In this document: piece by piece, positions 17,749 through 26,371 of the stretch | How the letters are laid out: every line of letters starts with the position of its first letter | Position numbering within the stretch: position 1 is the first letter of the stretch | Assembly: GCF_000336915.1 (NCBI RefSeq) | Contig: NZ_AOMD01000016.1 | Coordinates: 71,084-135,083 of the forward strand | Direction of reading: 5' to 3' | Source: Halococcus saccharolyticus DSM 5350 | GTDB lineage: Archaea; Halobacteriota; Halobacteria; Halobacteriales; Halococcaceae | Length of the DNA stretch: 64,000 bases | Notes under the pieces: model-generated | Database searches by the model: none | The model's input: the letters and a program-made list of their open reading frames with translations, nothing else | What the model was told of the DNA's origin: nothing | Program-made: the position numbers and the translations under genes

Positions 17749-19590
17749 ATGAGTGAGACGAGCTTGGACGAGATCAAGGCGAGACGAGGTAGCGGCGACA
17801 AGACCGGTACGACTGCCGAGATACCGGCCCCGTTCGGTGCGGACGAGGGCCAGCGCGTCGGCCACGTCACCGCCCAGGACGAACCCATCGTGGTCGATCG
17901 TGAGGAGTCCTGTGTCCGCGTGTTCGTCGACTCGGATACCCGCGAGAGCGTTCGACTCGGCGACTACCTCCGGGTGCCGTACCCCGCCGCTCCCGGTGGG
18001 GATCACCCGACGACGATGCTGGTCGGCGTGATCGCCCGGCTCGAATACGAGACCGTCGCCGACATCACCGACAAGCGCGACGGTGGCTACCACAACCCGC
18101 CAGGCGAGCAGTCGTTCGCGTACGTCGCCCGGATCGACCCGATCAGTACGGTGGAGCTTGATCTCGACGACGGGGACGAGCCGCTTCGCCAGGCCACCGT
18201 CGACAAGCCGCCGAAACCAGGGGCCGACGCGTATCTCGTCGAAAACGAGGCGTTCCTCCGGACCGCGCTCCGGATCCCTCACGAGGGGGCGTTCGTCGGT
18301 CACATGGCCGTCAGCGGCGATCGCATCCCGAGCGAAGACGATCCTCTCCCGTACTACCTGTTCAACCCGAACGCGACCGACGGGAACGAGGACGCGGGCG
18401 AACCGACGGTGTTTCGCCACCTCCAGGTCGCCGGCTCGACCGGCCAGGGCAAGACCCACGCCTCGAAGAACGTCCTCCGACAGCTCGCCACTGAGAAACG
18501 CTACACGATCGAAGTACCGCCGGAAGAGCGCGAGGCGGCGACGGCCGACATTCAGGACGAACGCGTTCGGGGGCTGAACGCTACCGTGATCGATCCGGAG
18601 GGCGAGTACGTCGAGATGGGTGACGATCCCGACGACGCCGACTACACCCAGGCGCTCCATGACCGACTCGACAATCAAGATATCCGTCACGGCGGTATCA
18701 GCGACGATCCGAACGTCGACTTCGAGATATTCGTCCCGTACATCGAGGACACGAACATCGACCACAACGACGCCGAGGCGTTCGGGATTCCGTTCGAACT
18801 GGTACGTACCAACCGACAGTTGCTGTACTCGTCGGAACCGCCTGAACGGACGCGCTCGGCGATCAACGACGTCATCTCGGGCTACTTCCGACAGGAGAAC
18901 GGCACCCCGACGTACGATGAGTTTTCGACGTACGCCGAGACGATGCTCGACGACGACAACGACGCCATCACCGAGATGGATTCTGTGAAAATCGCCGCCA
19001 GGGAGCGTATCGTCGACAAGTACGAGTACAACCGCATCTTCGATCACGGTACTCAGTCACTGACTGATCTCACCCAGCGAATGTTCTCCCCATCGCAGGT
19101 GACGGTCATCCCGACAGACCACCTCCGTGGTCAGACCGATCGGATCGTCGTGTCGTGTCTACTCGCACACATCGTCGGCAACAAAGTGGGGAGCAACGTC
19201 GACTACCCGCACATCAAGGGGACGCCGCTACTTCTGGCGCTGGATGAGGCCCACGAGTATCTCACCGGTGAGGGGAACGATCCCCGAGAGAACTACCTCG
19301 TCCGCAACTTCCAGCAGGCCGCAAAGCGCGGCCGGAAGGACAAGTTCGGTCTCTACATCATCACGCAGACGCCCCAGGACATCAACGAAGACGTCCGAAA
19401 ACAGATGAACACCCGGATCTATCTCGGTCTCGAACGAGACGTGGTCGACAGCCACGACGTGTACGTCCCGGACGAGTTCGAGGACGCCGTAACGCAGTTC
19501 AATAAGGGGCAGATGGTGGTCAAGCAACCCAACGTCCGTCCGGTCGAGATCGCCGGACTGCCGGTCTGTCTGACACGGCACTCGAACTGA
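17749..19590 (+). CDS. herA: HerA bipolar DNA helicase/translocase
   Basis: A 613-residue HerA/FtsK-superfamily ATPase. The N-terminal HAS-barrel region (residues about 30-170) has G-D-Y-L-R-V-P-Y. Walker A G-S-T-G-Q-G-K-T-H is near residue 229 and Walker B L-L-L-A-L-D-E-A-H-E-Y-L near residue 493. The following block R-N-F-Q-Q-A-A-K-R-G-R-K and the I-T-Q-T-P sensor are typical. HerA forms a hexamer that pumps DNA into NurA. The position directly behind nurA and near mre11-rad50 is the classic archaeal end-resection cluster. A TATA-like AGTTTTAAC lies at 17705-17713, about 36 bases before the ATG. Confidence 0.95.
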   Translation: MSETSLDEIKARRGSGDKTGTTAEIPAPFGADEGQRVGHVTAQDEPIVVDREESCVRVFVDSDTRESVRLGDYLRVPYPAAPGGDHPTTMLVGVIARLEYETVADITDKRDGGYHNPPGEQSFAYVARIDPISTVELDLDDGDEPLRQATVDKPPKPGADAYLVENEAFLRTALRIPHEGAFVGHMAVSGDRIPSEDDPLPYYLFNPNATDGNEDAGEPTVFRHLQVAGSTGQGKTHASKNVLRQLATEKRYTIEVPPEEREAATADIQDERVRGLNATVIDPEGEYVEMGDDPDDADYTQALHDRLDNQDIRHGGISDDPNVDFEIFVPYIEDTNIDHNDAEAFGIPFELVRTNRQLLYSSEPPERTRSAINDVISGYFRQENGTPTYDEFSTYAETMLDDDNDAITEMDSVKIAARERIVDKYEYNRIFDHGTQSLTDLTQRMFSPSQVTVIPTDHLRGQTDRIVVSCLLAHIVGNKVGSNVDYPHIKGTPLLLALDEAHEYLTGEGNDPRENYLVRNFQQAAKRGRKDKFGLYIITQTPQDINEDVRKQMNTRIYLGLERDVVDSHDVYVPDEFEDAVTQFNKGQMVVKQPNVRPVEIAGLPVCLTRHSN

Positions 19591-19636
19591 CGGCCCGCAG
19601 AACAATCCGACTTCCGTCGAGACGTGGCGTGTGGTG

Positions 19637-19873
19637 CTATACTTTTTCGCTTCGGTTGAGCACCTGACGTGCTCGCTCGGTGGTCCGATACCCACGCTCG
19701 CCGGCCACCTCGGCTTCCGCGAGCAGTCCCGCAGCCCGGAGCTCTGCACACAGCCCGTGGAGATCGCTCTCGCAGAGATCGTACCGCGACAGCAGCGTTC
19801 GCACCGCGAACGGCCCGTTGGCGTCGATCTCACGCAACAGCGCGAGCGCGCGGTCGTCCCGGGCAGTTTCCAT
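19637..19873 (-). CDS. small winged-helix-like protein
   Basis: A 78-residue protein with the pattern of one winged helix: A-L-A-L-L-R-E-I, then F-A-V-R-T-L-L-S-R-Y, then D-L-H-G-L-C-A-E-L-R-A-A-G-L-L, and a short wing G-E-R-G-Y-R-T-T-E. No other domain is present. It probably binds DNA or acts as an adaptor; the target is unknown. The ATG at 19873 is preferred over a GTG at 19891. It lies 24 bases after the stop of a membrane-protein gene on the same strand and is probably co-transcribed with it. Confidence 0.7.
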   Translation of the reverse strand: METARDDRALALLREIDANGPFAVRTLLSRYDLCESDLHGLCAELRAAGLLAEAEVAGERGYRTTERARQVLNRSEKV

Positions 19874-19897
19874 ACTCACCCTACCGACCACGGCCGG

Positions 19898-20239
19898 TTA
19901 GCGGTTTTGATACCGTCGGTATCGTCGGTAGCCGTTCGCGAACGCTACGAGTCCGATCGCGACCCCGAGCCCTGCGAGCCGCCACCGGCCCCGGAAGTAC
20001 CCCATCAATAGCCCCAGCGTCGCCGCGATCACGCCGATCTTGATCGCGAAGACGCTTCCCCAGAACGCCCGGAGCAGCTTCGGCGACGCGTCGACATCCG
20101 ACGTATCGGGGATCGAAACCGACGGATCGTCGGGCCCGAGCTCCGCGTCGAGTGCCCCCACGTCGAGCCCGAGATCCGCACCCGGCAGCGAGTCGCCGGC
20201 GTCGTCCGGTGTCGAATCGCCTGGCGGGTCGTCTGGCAC
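19898..20239 (-). CDS. haloarchaeal membrane protein with acidic N-terminal half
   Basis: About 113 residues if started at the GTG at 20239. Residues 1-55 are rich in Asp, Pro and Ser and lack hydrophobic segments. The second half has two closely spaced hydrophobic spans (V-F-A-I-K-I-G-V-I-A-A-T-L-G-L-L and L-A-G-L-G-V-A-I-G-L-V-A-F-A) and a basic tail (R-R-Y-R-R-Y). I recognise it only as a small haloarchaeal hypothetical membrane protein. Starts further upstream (a TTG near 20266, or a frame open to 20332) would run into the small gene that ends at 20287, so the shorter form is chosen. Confidence 0.65.
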   Translation of the reverse strand: MPDDPPGDSTPDDAGDSLPGADLGLDVGALDAELGPDDPSVSIPDTSDVDASPKLLRAFWGSVFAIKIGVIAATLGLLMGYFRGRWRLAGLGVAIGLVAFANGYRRYRRYQNR

Positions 20240-20286
20240 GTCCGGAGGATCGGGTCCGCGGCGCAAAAGGATTCCGTACCGATTCC

Positions 20287-20466
20287 TCAGATCTGATCCG
20301 CGAGCCGGAGCGCGTGGCCGGCTTCGAGCCACGCGAGCGGGTTCGTGGCGTCGTAGAACACGACCCCATCGTCGATTTCGTAGCGTTCGGTGGTCGCGAT
20401 ACCGGTCGGCGGTGACGGCTCGGCGTCCGGGACGGGTGGATCGGGACGATCAGTCGTGTTTGACAT
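20287..20466 (-). CDS. 59-residue conserved haloarchaeal small protein
   Basis: A 59-residue protein reading M-S-N-T-T-D-R at the start, a Pro-rich linker, then E-R-Y-E-I-D-D-G-V-V-F-Y-D and N-P-L-A-W-L-E-A-G-H-A-L-R-L, and a stop at 20287. The second half has the look of the very short haloarchaeal family with a conserved E-I-D-D-G-x-V-x-Y-D box and a terminal amphipathic helix. No function is known to me. It is divergent from polB; the 138 bases between the two starts hold both promoters. It heads a run of three small minus-strand genes. Confidence 0.75.
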   Translation of the reverse strand: MSNTTDRPDPPVPDAEPSPPTGIATTERYEIDDGVVFYDATNPLAWLEAGHALRLADQI

Positions 20467-20604
20467 GCTATGTCGCGGTACTCAATACCACGTAATAGGG
20501 TTTGTGGATTCGGTCAATGCTGTCCCGGCGCTGGTGCGGTAAGCCGGGACGGGTTCGACGCGACGACCGCGGGGATTTTTACCGGCGGGGTCGAACCACA
20601 GTCC

Positions 20605-23376
20605 ATGACTGAGGAGGGGACCACGCAGGCGACGCTCGGCGACAGCGTCGCTCCGGGCGGGAACGATCGGTCGGCAGCGGCAACGGCAGCCCGCGCGGTC
20701 GCCGGCGACGGCGGAGCGAACGCCGAGATCACCGATCCCGCCGCACGGCGCTACCCCGACGCCGACAATACTGTGGAGATCGCGGTGACACAGGTCGATT
20801 ACACGATCGAGGGCAGCGGCGACGAGGAAACGCCGATCATTCACGTTTTCGGCCGCACGGACGAGGGCGAGGTCGAACACATCCGCGTCCACGAGTTCCG
20901 CCCGTACTTCTACGCGCCGACCGAATCGCTCGCCGCGGACGACGACCGACTCGACCACGATCGAATCACCGGCTGGGAGGAATCGGCCGCGGACGGCGAC
21001 TCCTACGAGAGCATTCGTGGTGAGTCCCTCACCAAGATCTTCGGCCAGACCCCGCGCGACGTCGGCCAGATCCGCGACCGGTTCGACCACTACGAGGCCG
21101 ACGTCCTGTTTCCGAATCGCTTTCTGATCGACACGGACGTGACGAGCGGGATTCGTGTCCCCGAGCGGCGGGCGACGGACGACGCGCTCGTGGTTCCCCA
21201 CGACGAGGTCGAACCGATCGAGATGCAAGCCGAGGCCCGGGTCTGCACCTTCGATATCGAGGTCGACGACCGATCGGGGTTCCCGGAGGACGGCGAGGAG
21301 ACGATCATCTGCCTGTCGAGCCACGACTCCACCTGTGACGAGTACGCCGTCTGGCTCTACGAGTCCCCCGACGGGGAATCCGGTCCCGAGGAACTCGCGA
21401 AGTACGAAGGGATCGACGGTGGCAGCGGCGACGACGGCGGGAGTGGCAGTGAGGACGACGAGATCGATGCCGACGTTCACCGCTTCGACACCGAGGAGGC
21501 CATGCTCGCGGCGTTTCTCGACTATATCGAGGACACCGATCCGGACGTCATGACCGGCTGGAACTTCACCGACTTCGACGCACCGTACTTCATCGATCGG
21601 CTCGAAGAACTCGGTGGTGCGGACTGTGAGGAACACGACCTCGATCCCGATCGGCTCTCGCGGGTGAACGAGGTCTGGCGCTCGGACTGGCAGGGCCCGA
21701 ACGTCAAGGGCCGCGTGATGTTCGACCTGCTCTACGCCTACCAGCGCACCCAGTTCACCGAACTCGATTCGTATCGGTTGGATGCCGTCGGCGAGGTCGA
21801 ACTCGACGCCGGCAAGGAGCGGTATCCAGGCGACATCGGCGACCTCTGGGAAGACGATCCCGAGCGACTTCTCGAATACAACCTCCGGGACGTGGAGCTC
21901 TGCGTCGAGATCGACCGCCAGCAGGGCGTGATTCCGTTCTGGCAGGAGGTCGCCACGTTCGTGGGTTGCAAGCTGGAGGACGCCACCACGCCCGGTGACG
22001 CGGTGGACATGTACGTCCTCCACGAGGCCCACGGCAAGTTCGCGCTCCCCTCGAAGGGCCAGCAGGAGACCGAGGATTTCGAGGGCGGCGCGGTGTTCGA
22101 TCCCATCACTGGCGTGAAGGAGATGGTCTCGGTGCTCGACCTCAAGTCCCTCTATCCGATGTCGATGGTGACGATCAACGCCTCGCCCGAGACCCAGGTC
22201 GACCCCGAAACCTACGACGGCGAGACCTATCAGACACCGACTGGAATCCACTTCCGGAAGGAACCCGACGGGATGATCCGCGAGATGGTCGACGAGCTCC
22301 TCACCGAGCGCGAGGAGAAGAAAGCTCGCCGCGACGACCACACACCCGGCACCGGCGAGTACCAGCGATTCGATCGCCAGCAGCAGGCCGTGAAGGTCAT
22401 CATGAACAGCCTCTACGGCGTGTTCGGCTGGGATCGCTTCCGGCTGTACGACCGGGCGATGAGTGCGGGCGTGACCTCCACCAACCGGGAGGTCATCGCT
22501 TTCACCGAGGGTGCCGCGAACGAGATGGGCTACGACGTTGCCTACGGCGACACCGACAGCGTGATGCTCGAACTCGGTGCCGACACCACGAAGGACGAGG
22601 CCATCGAGCAGGCCTTCGCAATCGAGGATCACATCAACGACGCGTACGACGAGTTCGCGCGAGACTCACTCAACGCCGACGACCATCGCTTCCAGATCGA
22701 GTTCGAGAAGCTCTACCGTCGATTTTTCCAGGCCGGCAAGAAAAAACGCTACGCCGGCCACATCATCTGGAAGGAAGGCAAAGACGTCGACGACGTCGAT
22801 ATCACGGGATTCGAGTACAAACGTTCGGACATCGCACCGATCACCAAACGCGTCCAGCGCGAGGTGATCGAGCGGATCGTCCACGGCGAGGACCTCGACG
22901 AAGTCGAAACCTACGTCCACGACGTGATTCAGGAGTTCAGCGCGGAGGGCTCCGTTCCGCTCGACGAGATCGGCATCCCGGGCGGGATCGGCAAGCGTCT
23001 CGACGACTACGACACCGACACCGCTCAGGTCCGCGGCGCGAAGTACGCGAATCTCCTGCTGGGAACGAACTTCCAGCGCGGCAGCAAACCCAAACGGCTC
23101 TATCTCGATCGCGTCCATCCGGACTTCTTCGAGCGCGTCGACGACTCTGCCTTCGACACCGCAGAACAAGCCCTCTACACCGAGTTCCGTCGCACGCCCG
23201 ACGTGATCTGCTTCGAGTACGAAGACCAGATCCCCGAGGAGTTCGAGGTCGACTGGGAGAAGATGCTCGAAAAGACCCTCAAAGGCCCGATCGCGCGCGT
23301 CATCGAGGCGGTCGGCGTCTCGTGGCAGGAGGTCAAATCCGGCCAGACCCAAACCGGACTCCAGAGCTTCACCTGA
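20605..23376 (+). CDS. polB: family B DNA polymerase
   Basis: A 923-residue replicative B-family polymerase with proofreading. Exo I is T-F-D-I-E-V near residue 214. Polymerase motif A is D-L-K-S-L-Y-P (from residue 512), motif B K-V-I-M-N-S-L-Y-G near 596, and motif C Y-G-D-T-D-S from 647. The C-terminus Q-T-G-L-Q-S-F is a PCNA-interacting (PIP) box. A Gly/Ser/Asp-rich loop of about 20 residues interrupts the exonuclease domain near residue 275. No intein is inserted in motifs A-C, although inteins are common at these sites in haloarchaea. The ATG at 20605 follows a TATA-like ATTTTTACC (20573-20581) at leaderless distance; a longer frame to 20470 is unlikely. Confidence 0.95.
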   Translation: MTEEGTTQATLGDSVAPGGNDRSAAATAARAVAGDGGANAEITDPAARRYPDADNTVEIAVTQVDYTIEGSGDEETPIIHVFGRTDEGEVEHIRVHEFRPYFYAPTESLAADDDRLDHDRITGWEESAADGDSYESIRGESLTKIFGQTPRDVGQIRDRFDHYEADVLFPNRFLIDTDVTSGIRVPERRATDDALVVPHDEVEPIEMQAEARVCTFDIEVDDRSGFPEDGEETIICLSSHDSTCDEYAVWLYESPDGESGPEELAKYEGIDGGSGDDGGSGSEDDEIDADVHRFDTEEAMLAAFLDYIEDTDPDVMTGWNFTDFDAPYFIDRLEELGGADCEEHDLDPDRLSRVNEVWRSDWQGPNVKGRVMFDLLYAYQRTQFTELDSYRLDAVGEVELDAGKERYPGDIGDLWEDDPERLLEYNLRDVELCVEIDRQQGVIPFWQEVATFVGCKLEDATTPGDAVDMYVLHEAHGKFALPSKGQQETEDFEGGAVFDPITGVKEMVSVLDLKSLYPMSMVTINASPETQVDPETYDGETYQTPTGIHFRKEPDGMIREMVDELLTEREEKKARRDDHTPGTGEYQRFDRQQQAVKVIMNSLYGVFGWDRFRLYDRAMSAGVTSTNREVIAFTEGAANEMGYDVAYGDTDSVMLELGADTTKDEAIEQAFAIEDHINDAYDEFARDSLNADDHRFQIEFEKLYRRFFQAGKKKRYAGHIIWKEGKDVDDVDITGFEYKRSDIAPITKRVQREVIERIVHGEDLDEVETYVHDVIQEFSAEGSVPLDEIGIPGGIGKRLDDYDTDTAQVRGAKYANLLLGTNFQRGSKPKRLYLDRVHPDFFERVDDSAFDTAEQALYTEFRRTPDVICFEYEDQIPEEFEVDWEKMLEKTLKGPIARVIEAVGVSWQEVKSGQTQTGLQSFT

Positions 23377-23825
23377 ACCTTTTTACTGTGGGGGTGCGCT
23401 CGCTCGTTTCACTCGCTCGCCCACCCTCGCTTGCAAAAACATCCTCAGAAGTCTTCGACTTCTGATGGGCTGCGTTAGAGCTCCGCTCTAACGAACGTTC
23501 ATGAAAAACACCCGTTCACTCGCGCCTCCGGCGCTCGTTCACGGTACAATACTGACACACTCCGCAACCACCCTGCAACCGCATAGCACCGCCGAAGCCC
23601 TCGGCGTCTCACGCGAGCGGAGCGAGCGTGAGGGTCGTCGTGGAGCGAAGCGGAACGACGGCGCGCGCTCACTCCGTTCGCTCGCGTGCTTCGCCCTTCA
23701 TCCGCCGGGAGAGCAAAGCTCTCCCGAGCCTCGACTCGCTTCGCTCGTCGAGACGCCAGGACCGCCCCGCACAGCACCGCCGTCCGCCTCACACTGCACC
23801 GCAGACCGCACCGCACCACCCCGCT
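23377..23825 (+). repeat. dispersed hairpin repeat, copy C
   Basis: Copy C begins at the base after the polB stop with ACC and a T5 tract (23380-23384). H1 is at 23393-23425 (14-pair stem, two tandem mismatches, 5-nt loop). The palindromes 23445-23465 and 23473-23493 are shared with copy A. H2 is at 23513-23543 (14-pair stem, two tandem mismatches). H3 at 23608-23632 has an 11-pair stem with GGA loop whose G.A face is on the plus strand, opposite to H1 and H2. A 9-bp-arm hairpin with AAA loop follows at 23706-23726. It is the longest copy and ends in a C-rich tail about 150 bases before sufC. Confidence 0.75.
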
Positions 23826-23974
23826 CCATCGACGGTCGCTCACCGCCGATTCTCCAATGCGAAACTCGCTCGCGAGTTCCGTTCGCGGCAAACAAATTTT
23901 CCCCCATCGAAAATCGTTACAGGTGAATGGAAACCATTATCAGGTCGACGGGCCAACAGACGGACGATAGGACT

Positions 23975-24886
23975 ATGGCACGCTTAGAGCTACGGGACCT
24001 CCACGCACAGGTCGCGGAGGGCGGCGAGAAGATCCTCGACGGGGTCAATCTCGAAGTTCGATCGGGTGAGATCCACGCACTGATGGGACCGAATGGGTCG
24101 GGCAAGTCGACGACCGCGAAGGTCATCGCCGGCCACCCGGCCTACGAGGTCACCGACGGCGAGGTGCTCGTTCATCTCGATGAAGACGAGTTCGAGGACA
24201 TCGAGATCCCCGAGGACATGCGGACGGTGAACCTCCTCGACCTCGAACCTAACGAGCGCGCGGCGCTCGGCGTCTTCCTCGGCTTCCAGTATCCCGCCGA
24301 GATCGAGGGCGTCACGATGGTGAACTTCCTCCGCACAGCCTTAAACGCCAAACTCGAAGAGCGCGAAGAGTTCTTCGAGGACGACGAAGGCGACGAGGAA
24401 GCAGCCGAGGACGAGGACGCCGGCTACGACACCTCACCGATGGAGGGCGATGTCGAGGAGGGCGAGGTCGGTGTCGCGGAGTTTCAGGAGATCATGGCCG
24501 AGAAGATGGAACAGCTCGACATGGACGCCCAGTTCGCCCAGCGCTATCTCAACGCGGGCTTCTCGGGCGGCGAGAAAAAGCAGAACGAGGTGCTTCAGGC
24601 TGCGATCCTCGAGCCGTCGATCGCGGTGCTCGACGAGATCGACTCCGGGCTCGACATCGACCGGCTCCAGGACGTCTCGAACGGGATCAACGCGCTCCGC
24701 GACGAGCAGGGCGCGGGCATCCTCCAGATCACCCACTACCAGCGGATCCTCGACTACGTCGAGCCAGATCACGTCCACGTGATGCTCGACGGCAAGATCG
24801 CGAAAAGCGGCGGCGCGGAGTTGGCCCACCAGCTCGAAGACGAGGGCTACGACTGGGTCCGTGAGGAAGCCTACGAGACAGCCTGA
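23975..24886 (+). CDS. sufC: SufC Fe-S cluster assembly ATPase
   Basis: A 303-residue ABC-type ATPase of the SUF system, partner of the SufB-SufD scaffold. Walker A G-P-N-G-S-G-K-S-T is at residues 38-46, the signature F-S-G-G-E-K-K near 196 and Walker B A-V-L-D-E-I-D-S-G-L-D near 220. Between the Q-loop region and the signature there is an extra block at about 127-168, almost all Asp/Glu, which makes it roughly 50 residues longer than usual SufC. The ATG at 23975 starts the conserved M-A-R-L-E-L strand; an in-frame codon at 23927 is less likely. sufB follows after 30 bases, so this is the first gene of the suf operon. Confidence 0.95.
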   Translation: MARLELRDLHAQVAEGGEKILDGVNLEVRSGEIHALMGPNGSGKSTTAKVIAGHPAYEVTDGEVLVHLDEDEFEDIEIPEDMRTVNLLDLEPNERAALGVFLGFQYPAEIEGVTMVNFLRTALNAKLEEREEFFEDDEGDEEAAEDEDAGYDTSPMEGDVEEGEVGVAEFQEIMAEKMEQLDMDAQFAQRYLNAGFSGGEKKQNEVLQAAILEPSIAVLDEIDSGLDIDRLQDVSNGINALRDEQGAGILQITHYQRILDYVEPDHVHVMLDGKIAKSGGAELAHQLEDEGYDWVREEAYETA

Positions 24887-24916
24887 TAAGGCTTCGACCA
24901 CTACACACTACACATC

Positions 24917-26350
24917 ATGAGTTCGGATCAAGATCAACTGCGCGAGACCGACACGGAAGCGCGCTTCGAGTTCAAAAAAGAGGAGAGTTCGGCATTCCGG
25001 GCGGAAAAGGGCGACCTCGACGAGGAGACCATCCGCCTGATCTCCGAGGACAAGGACGAGCCCGAGTGGATGCTGGAGCGCCGGCTTCGCGCGCTCCAGC
25101 AGTTCCACGCGATGCCGATGCCGACCGACTGGCCCGGCCAACCCGACCTCTCGGAGGTCGACATCGGCCAGATCGTCCCGTACATCCGGCCCGACATCGA
25201 CACCCGCGGTGGTGTCGACGACTGGACCGACCTCCCCGAGGAGATCCAGGACACCTTCGACAAGCTCGGGATCCCCGAGGCAGAGAAGAACGCCCTCTCC
25301 GGGGTGGGCGCGCAGTACGAGTCCGAGATCGTCTACCAGAACATGCAGGAGCGCTGGCAGGAGAAGGGCGTCATCTTCTGTGACATGGACAAGGCGGTCC
25401 GGGAGCACGAGGAGATCGTCAAGGAGCACTTCATGACGAACTGCGTGCCGGCGAGCGACAACAAGTTCGCGGCGCTCCACGGTGCGATCTGGTCGGGCGG
25501 CTCGTTCGTCTACGTCCCCGAGGACGTCACGGTCGAGATGCCGATCCAGGCGTACTTCCGGATGAACTCCGAAGGGATGGGCCAGTTCGAGCACACCCTC
25601 ATCATCGCCGAGGAGAACTCGGAAGTCCACTACATCGAGGGCTGTTCGGCTCCCCAGTACAGCGAGTTCAACCTCCACTCGGGCGGTGTCGAGGTGTTCG
25701 TCGGCGAGAACGCCCACGTCCAGTATTCGACGGTGCAGAACTGGTCGAAGAACACCTACAACCTGAACACCAAGCGCGCGATCTGCGAGCGCGAGGGCAC
25801 GATGGAGTGGGTCTCGGGCTCGATGGGCTCGAAGGCCACGATGCTCTACCCCTCGACCATCCTCAAGGGCCGCGGCGCGACCGACAACCACATCACGATC
25901 GCCTTTGCGGGCGAGGGTCAGAACATCGACACCGGCGCGAAGGTCTACCACAACGCGCCCGACACCAAGAGCACGATCGAGTCGAAGTCGATCAGCAAGG
26001 ATGGCGGCCGCACGAACTACCGTGGCCTCGTCCACATCTCCGACGGCGCGGAGAACTCCTCGACCAGCGTCGAGTGTGACGCGCTGATGTTCGACAACGA
26101 GAGTACGTCGGACACGATGCCGTACATGGAGATCGAGGAGTCGAAGGTCGACGTCGCCCACGAAGCGACAGTCGGCAAGATCGGCGACGAGGACGTCTTC
26201 TACCTCCAGAGCCGGGGCCTCGACGACGACGACGCGAAGCAGATGATCGTTGCCGGGTTCATCGAGCCGATCACCGAAGAACTACCCATCGAGTACGCGG
26301 TCGAGCTCAACCGGCTGATCGAACTCGAAATGGAAGGGAGCCTCGGGTAA
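24917..26350 (+). CDS. sufB: SufB Fe-S cluster scaffold
   Basis: A 477-residue SufB. Beta-helix core motifs typical of SufB are visible, such as A-A-L-H-G-A-I-W-S-G-G-S-F-V-Y-V-P near residue 185, Q-A-Y-F-R-M-N-S-E, V-H-Y-I-E-G-C-S-A-P and A-K-V-Y-H-N-A-P-D-T near 340, with the conserved Cys in E-G-C-S. It assembles nascent [4Fe-4S] clusters with SufC and SufD in the cytosol. It lies 30 bases after sufC and 21 bases before sufD; all three are on one transcript. The acidic N-terminus (E-T-D-T-E-A-R-F) is a normal halophile feature. Confidence 0.96.
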   Translation: MSSDQDQLRETDTEARFEFKKEESSAFRAEKGDLDEETIRLISEDKDEPEWMLERRLRALQQFHAMPMPTDWPGQPDLSEVDIGQIVPYIRPDIDTRGGVDDWTDLPEEIQDTFDKLGIPEAEKNALSGVGAQYESEIVYQNMQERWQEKGVIFCDMDKAVREHEEIVKEHFMTNCVPASDNKFAALHGAIWSGGSFVYVPEDVTVEMPIQAYFRMNSEGMGQFEHTLIIAEENSEVHYIEGCSAPQYSEFNLHSGGVEVFVGENAHVQYSTVQNWSKNTYNLNTKRAICEREGTMEWVSGSMGSKATMLYPSTILKGRGATDNHITIAFAGEGQNIDTGAKVYHNAPDTKSTIESKSISKDGGRTNYRGLVHISDGAENSSTSVECDALMFDNESTSDTMPYMEIEESKVDVAHEATVGKIGDEDVFYLQSRGLDDDDAKQMIVAGFIEPITEELPIEYAVELNRLIELEMEGSLG

Positions 26351-26371
26351 GCTCCCCACCGGATTATCGCA

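Noticed and set aside
20482-22632. A minus-strand open frame of about 716 codons opposite polB
   Set aside because: Its composition follows antisense of polB codons and it has no recognisable motifs; polB itself is unambiguous.
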